Positions 18,965 to 26,498 of a stretch of DNA of 30,039 nt are shown one piece after another. The notes under the pieces were generated by a model. The model was not told the DNA's origin. It searched no databases and saw only the letters and a program-made list of their open reading frames with translations. The first letter of the stretch is position 1. Every line of letters begins with the position of its first letter. A program made the translations under genes and the position numbers. The stretch comes from a virus: positions 1-30,039 of IMG/VR virus record IMGVR_UViG_3300017720_000042; one strand, written 5' to 3'.

Positions 18965-20581
18965 TTATATAGAACTTTCAGTAATAGTATTACGTTCTAA
19001 TTCTTGAGCAGTAGTTACGTCTCCGGCTACTACATAGGATCTACTAGGCTTATTTTCTTGGTCTGCTATAGCTGAAGCTAAGTTAGAAGTTCCACCCGTA
19101 CCGACTACGTTAAAAGCAGGCATAGTTGGACCAGGAGCACCACCACCCCCACCACCTTTAACGCCTTTAGGTTTAGGTACAGTTTTAATTTGTTGAACGG
19201 TTTTCATACCAGCTATTAAAACCCCTGCTGAAGCTACAGCTTTTTGTATAACATCAAATGGAGCAGGCAAAGTAGATTCATTAGCCCAAACTTCAGAAAT
19301 ACCCTGATAAGTGTTTATTGTTGCTGCTGCAATAGCGGCTGCTTTACCGGCTGCTGAATTTTTTCCTAGTACTTCAGCTAAAGTTCCAAAGGTCATTTTC
19401 ATTAAACCTATTTTTTGGTCTGCTACTGATTTTTCTCTAGCCGATTCTTCTTTGTCATAATTGTCGTTAGACTCAGCTATTTGAGAATTAAAGTTTTGGT
19501 TTATTTCTTCTATAGCTCGTTTCTTCATAAACTCCGAAGCAGTACTAGCTTCTACTTCAGCAACTAGCCTTTGACGTTCTAAGTCTAGAAGCATAGCGTC
19601 ATTTTCTTTAGTTTTTTCTAAATTAGCTTCCCAGTATTGTCGTCTTAACCCAGCAACCATTTCTGTATCTTTAACGTATAACGCTAACTTATCGGCTGCT
19701 AACTTTGCTTCGGCTGCTAGTTCGTCAGCCCTAGCCTTATCTGCAATAGCTTTACGTTTATCTCTCTCTGCTTTTTCGTTTTCGGTTATGGTATTCTCCA
19801 TTCCCGCTTTCATATTTTTTAGCTTCAATAAATTAGCCTGAGCAGTTTCTATAGCTTCGTCTGCTTCTTCGTCTTCAGTACTAATAATAAAAGAAGCCAT
19901 ATTATTAAAAATAGCAGAAGAATTACTTCCTGTAATATAATCGTAGGCTTTCATTATCCAGCCTATAGGTCCAGTCAAAAATTGTATTAACCCGGCTAAA
20001 AAGTCCTGGGATCGTTGGGCAGTTTCTTTTTGTATTTTACGTTGCTCGATTTGAGTAGTTATTTGAGCCTCTAGAGCTTTAATAGTTTCTCCTGTTTGAG
20101 CAATTTTCATTTGCAATATTTCCTTATCAGTTTTGCCTTGCTGTTTAAGTATATTTTCTGACTGAGAAATAACGTCTAATTGTTTCTGGGCAATTTCTGC
20201 TTGTTTAGTTTGGTTAGCTAGTACTTCTTTTTGTTCACTAGAAACCCCTGACATAACCGATTTAATGTCGTCCCAATAAGCAACTACTGTACCTAGAGCA
20301 ACTACTAAAGCCCCTATACCTGTAGCTATAATAGCTCCTTTTAAAAGATTCATAGAAGCAGCGAAACCTCTTACTGCTACTATAGTACCCTTAATCATTT
20401 TTTGGAGGTTACGACCTTGAGTAACCATACCCCCTGTAATAGCGTCTAACCCTTGTACAGCGTCTCGGTTTTTATCTAAGGTTTTATTAAATTTAGAAAC
20501 ATCGCCTGATAATTCCTTAAATGCTGCAGCCGCCCCTTTCGACTTAACGACTACTTCAATACCTATTTTTTCAGTTGCCAT
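18965..20581 (-). CDS. Tail tape-measure protein
   Basis: A 538-residue protein. The start 'KIGIEVVVKSKGAAAAFKEL' is typical of tape measures. A helical segment leads to a hydrophobic stretch (about residues 80-102, KGAIIATGIGALVVALGTVV), a usual feature for crossing the host membrane. A coiled-coil rich region runs through residues 120-390. Then comes a small-residue segment 'LGKNSAAGKAAAIAAATINT' with YQGISEVW (about 410-435), conserved near the ends of many tape measures, and a glycine-rich linker (KGVKGGGGGGAPGP). At roughly 1.5 angstrom per residue, a tail near 80 nm is implied. It overlaps the small upstream gene by 19 bp. Confidence 0.9.
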   Translation of the reverse strand: MATEKIGIEVVVKSKGAAAAFKELSGDVSKFNKTLDKNRDAVQGLDAITGGMVTQGRNLQKMIKGTIVAVRGFAASMNLLKGAIIATGIGALVVALGTVVAYWDDIKSVMSGVSSEQKEVLANQTKQAEIAQKQLDVISQSENILKQQGKTDKEILQMKIAQTGETIKALEAQITTQIEQRKIQKETAQRSQDFLAGLIQFLTGPIGWIMKAYDYITGSNSSAIFNNMASFIISTEDEEADEAIETAQANLLKLKNMKAGMENTITENEKAERDKRKAIADKARADELAAEAKLAADKLALYVKDTEMVAGLRRQYWEANLEKTKENDAMLLDLERQRLVAEVEASTASEFMKKRAIEEINQNFNSQIAESNDNYDKEESAREKSVADQKIGLMKMTFGTLAEVLGKNSAAGKAAAIAAATINTYQGISEVWANESTLPAPFDVIQKAVASAGVLIAGMKTVQQIKTVPKPKGVKGGGGGGAPGPTMPAFNVVGTGGTSNLASAIADQENKPSRSYVVAGDVTTAQELERNTITESSI

Positions 20582-20712
20582 AGCAATTCGGTTTTAAGTT
20601 GTTTAAATGATTCTTTTAGACCTGTACTTAGTTTATTTTTACCTTGTGCAATTCTAATATTTTCTGTTTCTCCGTTTGCCTCCTGTAATAAATCTATAAT
20701 TAGTTTCAACAT
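20563..20712 (-). CDS. Small protein upstream of tape measure (49 aa)
   Basis: Open frame of 49 codons, ATG 20710-20712 to TAG 20563-20565, starting 2 bp after the stop of the 743-residue gene and overlapping the tape-measure start by 19 bp. The protein begins MLKLIIDLLQEANGETENIR and has a basic, helical C-terminal half. The place is where many siphoviruses carry the frameshifted chaperone, but here that gene is at 25811. No family recognised; possibly a tail-assembly accessory protein. Confidence 0.68.
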   Translation of the reverse strand: MLKLIIDLLQEANGETENIRIAQGKNKLSTGLKESFKQLKTELLWQLKK

Positions 20713-20714
20713 AA

Positions 20715-22946
20715 TTAAATATTTAAGTCTTGAGTTAATAATTCTAATTCGCTTTTACCTGTAGCAAAATTTGTTTTTATACTATTAATCATATAAGTAT
20801 TATTTCCTATAACAAACCTATTAGCTAGAGATAATTCAAACAACACCGAATCAGGCAAATAAGCAGTAACTTTAACTAATCTTTTAGACTGCTCGAATAT
20901 TCCCTGTATATACCTTTGATGAAATTCAGTAAATAATGTTTGTTGGTTAATTGCTCCTGTAAATTCGTTAGTTTCAGGGAAAAAAGCTAAACTTCTAGAA
21001 AACGCACTACTACCCACACTAGCAGAAGCAGGTATTCTATAATTTTCTATATATCCAACAGAATTTTCTGTAGGCATAAAACTAAAAAGTGTACCCTCGT
21101 CAATAAATGTTGCTTTATGTAGTAATGGTTTACCCATTATAGGCTTTCTATCATTATCTACTGTCCAACCCCATTGTAATTGAGTTTGAGAATCAGGTAA
21201 AGCAGTGTCCCAAATTCTCTCATATTTCTGAAACTCAAAAGGAACTTCTATAGTATAAGGTTTCCCTACAAATACTCCGTCTGTAGCACCTCTATAGTTT
21301 TCTGTTCCCCATTCTTGACCAAATAATTGATTATGATAATCTGCAAAAAATGTTTCTAAACCTTTATATTTATATTTAACCATATTATAAGGTAAAGTAT
21401 TACTTACGTCTTGTTCTTTAGCGTCTACATACTGAGTAATATCTATTGTTTTATAACCATTTATATAATTAGTGTCTCCAAAATAAAACTTATTATAATC
21501 TTTTAAAATTATAGTTTGTTTCTGATTTGTTTGATTAAATTTTACCTCTGCTATAATATTAAACATTTTAAAAATACCTGATAAAAATTCTATTATTTTT
21601 ATTTTTGGTACTTGGTCAGTAATGTTAAATTCAAAATTTGGGTTAAAAGTTACATTAGATATTTGAAATTCACTACGCCAATAATCAAGATTATAAATTG
21701 GAAAATATATACCTCTAGTGATTCTAAATTCAATTAAATCAAAGGCTATAAGAGAAGTAGGGGCTATAATAAGTCTAAAAGTTCCGTTTGTTACCTGCTG
21801 TTGTGCTGAGGGTACAATTTCTTGGTTTCCTATAACTAAGTCTAAAGAATCTACTACTGTTCCATTATATAATAATTGAGCCGAATAAGTAGTATTTAAG
21901 TAAGCGGTTAAAGGTCTTATAAAAACTCTTATCTCATTACCTGTTTGACCAAAAAAACTACTAGAGTTTTGCTCTACATTACTAGGAACAGCTATAGTTA
22001 TATCTGACCCATTACTAGTAGCTAAATTTACTGAAGAAGTCGAACTACTATTAGTAGGGTTTAAAGGAAATGTATTTACTATTTGAGGGAATGTCTGAGG
22101 TACGTTGTCATCAGTATTTAAAACTCTTCCCTGTGTTTTACTTAAATGTAAAAATATACTAGTAAAATAACTATCATTAAAAATAGTGTCTGCTGATCTA
22201 TCAAATTCTATTTCAGGATATGATTCTTCTATAGCTTTAAATATTAATTCTACTCTAAAAGAGGGCTTTAAGTCTTCCCAATAACAACCTTGTATATTAC
22301 CTGCTTGAGGATATAAATTCCCGTTTCCTTGAATATAAGGAGAAGCCGAATTATAAAACCAACGTTTCTCGTTAGAAATTAAAGTAACCGGAGTAACATT
22401 AGTATAAGTAACTCCGTCAACTACTTTAGAGTCAGAGGGGAAATTTTCTAACCTAGCTCGTATGTTAGCTGCATCATAAGGAAAACTAAAGTTATCTAGC
22501 CATATTAAATTTCTTAAAGTGTCTTCTCCAAATAATTGAGTTAAGGCTACAGTATTACCAAAAAAAGTTAGCTTATAATCTTTAGGTCTATTGTTTTCTA
22601 TTCCTGAGCTTTCTAATTTTATATATCCGTCTTGAAATGGACTAGTATTTAATTCTAGTTTAGCAGGTATTTTAATTCTTGAATCAAAGCCTGAAATACC
22701 ATTGTTATAAAAATGTCTAAATATTTTATTATTTTGTTTACTAGTTGGTACTGTAAATTTCCTAGTAAATGGAGTAAATACTTTAGCAGGGTCTTTAACG
22801 TTTTTTACTGTCTGAGTTAAAGTAACGCTTTCATCTTTAAACATTTCTACTTTTTCCCAAGGAAAATTTAATGGGTTTTGTATCTCTTCAATAGTACCTC
22901 CTGTAGTATTTCTAATATATAATTCTAATTTTTTTTTACTAGGCAT
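20715..22946 (-). CDS. Large distal tail / baseplate-like protein (743 aa)
   Basis: A 743-residue, beta-rich protein. Its N-terminal region (about 30-70: VEMFKDESVTLTQTVKNVKD and FTPFTRKFTVPTSKQNN) and the following FNNG-like and 'GFDSRIKIPAKLELN' with PFQDGYIKLES are a pattern shared by large tail proteins of Bacteroidota phages, including some in the crAss-like group. The C-terminus 'FELSLANRFVIGNNTYMINS' then 'GKSELELLTQ' resembles the closing segment of distal tail proteins. It overlaps the 325-residue gene by one base (TAATG) and precedes the tape measure. It probably forms the tail tip or baseplate hub. No peptidoglycan hydrolase motif is visible. Confidence 0.72.
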   Translation of the reverse strand: MPSKKKLELYIRNTTGGTIEEIQNPLNFPWEKVEMFKDESVTLTQTVKNVKDPAKVFTPFTRKFTVPTSKQNNKIFRHFYNNGISGFDSRIKIPAKLELNTSPFQDGYIKLESSGIENNRPKDYKLTFFGNTVALTQLFGEDTLRNLIWLDNFSFPYDAANIRARLENFPSDSKVVDGVTYTNVTPVTLISNEKRWFYNSASPYIQGNGNLYPQAGNIQGCYWEDLKPSFRVELIFKAIEESYPEIEFDRSADTIFNDSYFTSIFLHLSKTQGRVLNTDDNVPQTFPQIVNTFPLNPTNSSSTSSVNLATSNGSDITIAVPSNVEQNSSSFFGQTGNEIRVFIRPLTAYLNTTYSAQLLYNGTVVDSLDLVIGNQEIVPSAQQQVTNGTFRLIIAPTSLIAFDLIEFRITRGIYFPIYNLDYWRSEFQISNVTFNPNFEFNITDQVPKIKIIEFLSGIFKMFNIIAEVKFNQTNQKQTIILKDYNKFYFGDTNYINGYKTIDITQYVDAKEQDVSNTLPYNMVKYKYKGLETFFADYHNQLFGQEWGTENYRGATDGVFVGKPYTIEVPFEFQKYERIWDTALPDSQTQLQWGWTVDNDRKPIMGKPLLHKATFIDEGTLFSFMPTENSVGYIENYRIPASASVGSSAFSRSLAFFPETNEFTGAINQQTLFTEFHQRYIQGIFEQSKRLVKVTAYLPDSVLFELSLANRFVIGNNTYMINSIKTNFATGKSELELLTQDLNI

Positions 22947-23923
22947 TATCTAATATTATTAATTATTTCGTTTGCTATTTCAAAGTCTAAAGTATATTCG
23001 ACTAAATAATCGTTTAAGCTAGTTTTTTTCAATAACTCCTTAGAAGTTAAAACTACAGGATAAGTTTCAGTTGCATCAGTTAACCAAATAAAAGGAGACA
23101 GCATTAATTCCTGTAAATAAGGGTTATAACATTCTCCTACTAAACCTGTACTTAATTTTATTTTTTGCTGACCTACAAAATTATATGTTTTCTTATAATG
23201 GGCAGTAGTACTATAACTAGGGTTAGCTTTGTTAAGGTCTAATACATTAGATATGTAATTAGTATTACTTACACTAGTTGTGTCTATACTTTTTTTGAAA
23301 AACCATAAGTCCTGAAGAGCACCCCATTTATTTAAAAAAGTTATTTTAGTATGAGGATATTTACATTCTCTTATCCTATTTATTTTTATGTCTGTTCCGT
23401 CTACGTCTGTAGTAGTGTCATTAGGCAGAACTGTTTCGTCTCCTAAAACATCGCTTCCGTCATTATAATATATTCTAGTAGTTTTTCCATTAGGTAAATA
23501 AATTTCTGTACCTGATAATAAAATTTGATTTGTAGGTAGTGAATAATTAAGTCCGTCTTGAAATTCTGAGTAACCCTCTAAACCTGTAACTAACCCTGTT
23601 ATAGTACCTCCTAATTGAGCAGTAGTAGAAAAATTTAATAGTTGGTAAGTCATATCTACATTTGGAGGCAAAGCAGGTAAACCAGTTTGACCATTATAAA
23701 AAATTTCTATTAAATCTTTAATTAAGTCTGATATGTCAAAACTATTATAACCTTTGGCTACGCCTGCGTTATCTTTAAATTGGAAAGCGTTTTTAGTAAT
23801 AGTATATAAAGGGTTAGAAGAAGTTCCTCCCGTATAATATAATAAAAGTATAGAATAAGATAAGTCTGTAACCTCTCCTGTATATACTATGTAAGGACTT
23901 CTTGTAAATATTTTTGTAGCCAT
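22946..23923 (-). CDS. Tail-associated structural protein (325 aa)
   Basis: A 325-residue, beta-rich protein. It begins 'TKIFTRSPYIVYTGEVTDLS' and continues YSILLLYYTGG, then SFDISDLIKDLIEIFYNG. A later part 'CKYPHTKITFLNKWGALQDL' with WFFKKS is the kind of sequence seen in tail proteins that partner the large distal tail protein in Bacteroidota phages. It ends with VEYTLDFEIANEIINNIR. Tight coupling to the next gene (one-base overlap) and to the one before (2-bp gap) suggests joint assembly in the tail tip. No enzyme motif. Confidence 0.68.
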   Translation of the reverse strand: MATKIFTRSPYIVYTGEVTDLSYSILLLYYTGGTSSNPLYTITKNAFQFKDNAGVAKGYNSFDISDLIKDLIEIFYNGQTGLPALPPNVDMTYQLLNFSTTAQLGGTITGLVTGLEGYSEFQDGLNYSLPTNQILLSGTEIYLPNGKTTRIYYNDGSDVLGDETVLPNDTTTDVDGTDIKINRIRECKYPHTKITFLNKWGALQDLWFFKKSIDTTSVSNTNYISNVLDLNKANPSYSTTAHYKKTYNFVGQQKIKLSTGLVGECYNPYLQELMLSPFIWLTDATETYPVVLTSKELLKKTSLNDYLVEYTLDFEIANEIINNIR

Positions 23924-23925
23924 AA

Positions 23926-24570
23926 TTAAGTTTTTCTAGGTCTTCTACTTGTACTAAATTGAGTATAAGCAGCATTTGTTTTTAAAGGATCTAAAGTTTC
24001 TAAAGTTTTAAGTTGTATATCAACTAAGAACGAAGCTCTTAATTTTTGTATAATTCTAGAATCGTATTCTTTTTGTGCATTAGAAAAAAAGTAACTAGGA
24101 GATAACCCTGATAAATATATACTTCTAGTCATTAAATAGACTAAACTTTTTCTAGGAATAAATCTACCTTTTTCGTCTCTTATACCTGGAATACCTTTAG
24201 TAATAGTCCATTTATCAATAGCACCTCTAAGCCCAGGTTTACCTTTACCACTTCCGAATTTATAAGGAGACATAGGAGCTTTATTTATACCATACCATTT
24301 TGACCCCTTAGTTTCTTTACCTTGTTTGTTTACTCCTGGAGCAGGTAATTCGTTTGGGTTAGCCCCTTGTACCCCTTGGTCTATAAATTTACCATAAGCT
24401 AAAGAATAAAAATTTAAAGTACCTCCCCAGTCGAATTCGTCTAATATTTGATAGTCAAGACTATCGGCTAAAGCTCCGGTATTATTATTTTTTTCTAGGT
24501 TAGCCCTAGCAGAAGAAATTACGTTTAAAGCATAGGCTTGTAATTCTTTATATACTTCTTCGCTTAACAT
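23926..24570 (-). CDS. Neck / tail-completion protein, HK97 gp10-like (214 aa)
   Basis: A 214-residue basic protein. The N-terminal helix and 'NVISSARANLEKNNNTGALA' followed by DSL is the typical start of HK97 gp10-like tail-completion proteins (helix, then 'tG.L..Si'). 'FYSLAYGKFIDQGVQG' matches the 'A.yve.Gt' strand of that family. An inserted loop of about 50 residues (GKETKGSKWYGINKAPMSPY and beyond) is rich in G, K and P. SPSYFFSNA around 160 and a helical C-terminus complete it. It should sit at the head-tail interface. It overlaps the upstream gene by 7 bp. Confidence 0.7.
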   Translation of the reverse strand: MLSEEVYKELQAYALNVISSARANLEKNNNTGALADSLDYQILDEFDWGGTLNFYSLAYGKFIDQGVQGANPNELPAPGVNKQGKETKGSKWYGINKAPMSPYKFGSGKGKPGLRGAIDKWTITKGIPGIRDEKGRFIPRKSLVYLMTRSIYLSGLSPSYFFSNAQKEYDSRIIQKLRASFLVDIQLKTLETLDPLKTNAAYTQFSTSRRPRKT

Positions 24571-25046
24571 AAGTAAATATCGTTTTTAAATGTTATGTCA
24601 AAAGTACAAGCCCAACCTGCTAATTGATTTTCAAATCTTTGGTAAAAAGGCTCACAGGTCATACTCCCCTCGCATTGAAAACCTTGAAGTCTTAAATCAG
24701 ATCCTTTATACCTACCAAATAATCTATTACCTACAGCTAACATTGTGTTTAATATGTTCTGCTCATTTGTAACCCCATAAAATATATCAGTTTTTCTATC
24801 CTTAGAAATGTCTACTATATCCATTAAAATTACTGTAACGTTAAAAGTTATTAGTTGACCTGATTCATCTACATTAGCATTATTAGGGACTATATGTCCT
24901 ATAGGAAATATACTTTGTTTGCTTAAATCAATTTGTGCTAAGTCTCCATAAGTACAAGTATTTATACTTACGTCTTCTAGTAGATTAACTTTTAAAGAAT
25001 CTAACATTGTAAAAAAAGCAGTTGCTCCTATATTATTATTTGCCAT
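24564..25046 (-). CDS. Tail terminator / completion-like protein (160 aa)
   Basis: A 160-residue protein of mixed alpha/beta type. It has a helical start (residues 5-25), a beta region with 'QLITFNVTVILMDIVDISKD' (about 63-82), a helix 'NEQNILNTMLAVGNRLFGRY' (about 94-113), and a closing pair of strands 'GWACTFDITFKNDIYLC'. This order resembles tail-terminator proteins of siphoviruses, which cap the tail tube. Its start overlaps the end of the frameshifted chaperone frame (stop 25036-25038), so translation of the two is linked. Confidence 0.58.
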   Translation of the reverse strand: MANNNIGATAFFTMLDSLKVNLLEDVSINTCTYGDLAQIDLSKQSIFPIGHIVPNNANVDESGQLITFNVTVILMDIVDISKDRKTDIFYGVTNEQNILNTMLAVGNRLFGRYKGSDLRLQGFQCEGSMTCEPFYQRFENQLAGWACTFDITFKNDIYLC

Positions 25047-25811
25047 TTTTAAATTTATTTTTTATGTTTTGTGCCTCAGCCTCTTCTAATTCTTTTTGAT
25101 ACTGAAGCATTGTTAAACAGTGATGAACAGGTTTACGAGTAACCTCTTCTACCTTTGTTATGTCTCCGTTACTTAATTTATATATACTATTATACCAACC
25201 ATATTTTACTCTAAAATCTTCGTTTGCTCCGAAACTTTTTTCTTCAGTCTGTTCTCCTGTTTCAGAGTAGAGGTTAGAGTAACTTCTAATAATTCCGTCT
25301 CTAAACTGTAAAAAAAAACCAAGGCTGATACTGCTACAGAAGTAGGCATATTTTTTAATACCTCTGCATAATGAACTCCGTCATAAGGTTTAAGTTTATA
25401 CTTACCTTTATAGGTCATATCAATAGGACGATATAAAACAGCCATAGCTTTATTCATAGTAGCCCAATTAGTTAAATTAGTTTCTGCGTCTATGTATTCT
25501 CCAAAACTTAGATCCTGTAAGTCAGGAACAAAACCAAACTCTAAGCCTCCGAGCTTGAATCTAGTTATAAGACTAGGTTTTTGATTAAGTACTTTATTGA
25601 GTTTATTTACAGCTTTGTCTACGTCTGTCATTTTATACTGCAGACCCTCTTTAGGTTTTAGCCCACAGAATATTTCTAGCATTTTAAGACTAGCCTCTTC
25701 GCTTGTATAGTCTTCGTCAGATTTACCCTCAAACTCCATAAGGAATTTTTGATATTGGTATAGTGGTATGCTATGTAAATCTTTAGGTATTAATAATTCT
25801 ATTTTCTTCAT
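25036..25811 (-). CDS. Tail assembly chaperone, long product by -1 frameshift (about 258 aa)
   Basis: This is the long product read from the same ATG as the entry at 25206-25811. At 25311-25317 the ribosome meets T TTT TTT inside a run of nine T residues and can slip back by one base. The -1 frame then stays open for 91 codons to TAA 25036-25038. The extension begins LQFRDGIIRSY and contains KYGWYNSIYKLSNGDITKVE and RKPVHHCLTMLQYQ, which are well-formed protein segments that no ATG of its own can reach (the only upstream ATG in the gap, at 25200-25202, is out of frame and gives 9 codons). The total is 167 + 91 residues. Siphoviruses make G and GT chaperones in this way. Direct mass-spectrometric proof is absent, and transcript slippage at the T9 run is an alternative mechanism. 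Confidence 0.85.
25206..25811 (-). CDS. Tail assembly chaperone, short product (201 aa, G-like)
   Basis: The unshifted product is 201 residues, mainly helical, beginning MKKIELLIPKDLHSIPLYQY, then 'FLMEFEGKSDEDYTSEEASL' and EIFCGLKPKE. The pattern 'IPLYQYQ.....E' with a later 'FGFVPDLQDLSFGEYIDAET' occurs in a family found between neck and tail genes of Bacteroidota phages. Proteins of this type bind the tape measure during tail assembly. The last 34 residues, after the slippery site, are basic and polar (TLKQENRLKKKVSEQTKILE) and are replaced in the longer product. Promoter motif L4 ends 7 bp before the ATG and a terminator lies just upstream of it. In most siphoviruses this gene is next to the tape measure; here five genes lie between. 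Confidence 0.8.
   Translation of the reverse strand: MKKIELLIPKDLHSIPLYQYQKFLMEFEGKSDEDYTSEEASLKMLEIFCGLKPKEGLQYKMTDVDKAVNKLNKVLNQKPSLITRFKLGGLEFGFVPDLQDLSFGEYIDAETNLTNWATMNKAMAVLYRPIDMTYKGKYKLKPYDGVHYAEVLKNMPTSVAVSALVFFYSLETELLEVTLTSTLKQENRLKKKVSEQTKILE
25311..25317 (-). promoter_or_regulatory. Slippery heptamer T TTT TTT for -1 frameshift
   Basis: In the zero frame the codons are GTT TTT TTT TAC (25308-25319), so the P- and A-site tRNAs can both re-pair after a one-base slip. The run is nine T residues on the coding strand (25310-25318). After slippage the next codons are TTA CAG TTT AGA. No obvious strong hairpin was found within 10 nt downstream. Confidence 0.8.
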
Positions 25812-25818
25812 ACTATAT

Positions 25819-25844
25819 ATATAACGTTAAAATTTTAAATTTGA
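25819..25844 (-). promoter_or_regulatory. Late promoter motif L4 (TCAAAT-N11-ACGTTATAT)
   Basis: TCAAAT at 25839-25844, an 11-bp spacer (one shorter than the other four copies), and ACGTTATAT at 25819-25827. The ATG of the chaperone gene begins 7 bp later, 3 bp farther than in L1-L3. The -35-like box lies 5 bp from the T-tract of the terminator at 25850-25878. Confidence 0.76.
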
Positions 25845-25849
25845 GGCAT

Positions 25850-25878
25850 AAAAAAAACCCCCTAGAAAATCTAGAGGG
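25850..25878 (-). terminator. Intrinsic terminator closing the small inserted unit
   Basis: CCCTCTAGA and TCTAGGGGG form a 9-bp stem (one G-U pair) with a 3-nt loop, followed by eight T residues (25850-25857). It ends the transcript of 25901-26319 and is followed at once by late promoter L4. Confidence 0.94.
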
Positions 25879-25900
25879 TAATTTAACTAAACACTAATTA

Positions 25901-26074
25901 TTAAACAAATTCTTTTTCTAAATGTTCAAATTCGTTTTCTCTGAGTTTTAATTCTTCAAAGGATAATCTAGCAAGGTATAATTTGTTGTCGTAGTCGTCC
26001 CTTTGTTTAGTATAGTATTCTACGTTCCATTGAGCCTCCTTTAGGAGTTTCTCGTATCTAGTTTCTTTTTCCAT
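25901..26074 (-). CDS. Small coiled-coil protein of the inserted unit (57 aa)
   Basis: Open frame of 57 codons. ATG 26072-26074 overlaps the stop of the 81-residue gene by one base (TAATG), and the stop is 22 bp before a strong terminator. The product is highly charged and helical throughout, starting MEKETRYEKLLKEAQWNVEY, with a heptad-like pattern in its second half (SFEELKLRENEFEHLEKEF), so it should form a coiled coil. No family recognised. Being in a unit with its own promoter and terminator, it may serve an accessory function such as host takeover or exclusion of other phages, but this is only inferred. Confidence 0.75.
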   Translation of the reverse strand: MEKETRYEKLLKEAQWNVEYYTKQRDDYDNKLYLARLSFEELKLRENEFEHLEKEFV

Positions 26075-26319
26075 TATCTTATAGCAAATTGTTCGTCAGT
26101 ATAAGAAGTATAAAAAGTCTTAGGTAATTGCTTAGTAATAGCTAGTGCTAAAGAATTATTATTATTAGCATATTTACATATCATAGTAGATAGTTTACCT
26201 TGAAGCTCAAATAGTTCTTCTTGGTCTAGCATATCACATAAGAAGAAATCGTCTCCTAAAGTGTTGGCTATTGCTTTTACTAACTTAGTGTTAGTGTACT
26301 CGTTTTTTGTTTTCATCAT
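26074..26319 (-). CDS. Hypothetical protein of the inserted unit (81 aa)
   Basis: An 81-residue protein, helix-rich and with several acidic residues: 'TLGDDFFLCDMLDQEELFEL' in the centre, then ICKYANNNNSLALAITKQLP and an aromatic tail (KTFYTSYTDEQFAIR). It has two adjacent methionines at the start; either may be used. There is no membrane segment or known motif. Upstream are a consensus host-type promoter and a folded RNA leader that ends 17 nt before the ATG, so expression may respond to that RNA. Downstream it overlaps the 57-residue gene. The whole unit interrupts the usual order from terminase to structural genes. Confidence 0.75.
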   Translation of the reverse strand: MMKTKNEYTNTKLVKAIANTLGDDFFLCDMLDQEELFELQGKLSTMICKYANNNNSLALAITKQLPKTFYTSYTDEQFAIR

Positions 26320-26336
26320 ATAGTATTTAATTAACC

Positions 26337-26441
26337 AAAACCTATTTAGTAGTTTACGTCTGTTCAGGGGCTCGGTTTACCTGAGACGACAATTATTCTC
26401 ATTGCTGAGGTTTTCGGTCTTACTGTATATCTGCCTACTAA
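26337..26441 (-). ncRNA. Structured RNA leader or small RNA (putative riboregulator)
   Basis: The minus-strand RNA starting near 26443 can fold into: P1, TTAGTAG/CTACTAA (26435-26441 with 26346-26352); P3, CTCA/TGAG closed by a GCAA tetraloop (26398-26409); P2, GTCT and CAGG (84-87, 80-83 of 26300s) with CCTG and AGAC (26365-26368, 26358-26361). A 7-bp pseudoknot, AAAACCT (26408-26414) with AGGTTTT (26337-26343), is also possible. G+C content is clearly higher than in the surroundings. It has a promoter directly upstream, no terminator before the next gene, and ends 17 nt from the ATG at 26319. I do not recognise the class. A packaging signal (pac/cos) next to terL is an alternative. Confidence 0.6.
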
Positions 26442-26449
26442 CGACAATA

Positions 26450-26481
26450 CAAATATAGTAAATATAAATGATATTAACAAA
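26450..26481 (-). promoter_or_regulatory. Consensus Bacteroidota promoter (TTTG-N20-TATATTTG)
   Basis: TTTG at 26478-26481, a 20-bp spacer and TATATTTG at 26450-26457, an exact match to the -7 consensus TAnnTTTG of the primary Bacteroidota sigma factor. The predicted start, 5-7 nt downstream, falls just before stem P1 of the RNA at 26337-26441. It lies in the gap right after the large terminase gene. Confidence 0.8.
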
Positions 26482-26498
26482 CGTTGTGTATAAAACTT

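Noticed and set aside
24590-24772. Plus-strand open frame of 60 codons
   Set aside because: It is antisense to the 160-residue tail gene and has no supporting context.
25190-25205. Separate gene starting at ATG 25200-25202
   Set aside because: That frame ends after nine codons. The long open frame here has no start codon and is explained by -1 frameshifting from the chaperone gene.
26346-26441. tRNA or hammerhead ribozyme in the gap after terL
   Set aside because: There is no T-loop GTTCRA, no acceptor/anticodon arrangement and no CUGANGA...GAAA core. A structured leader of unknown class fits better.
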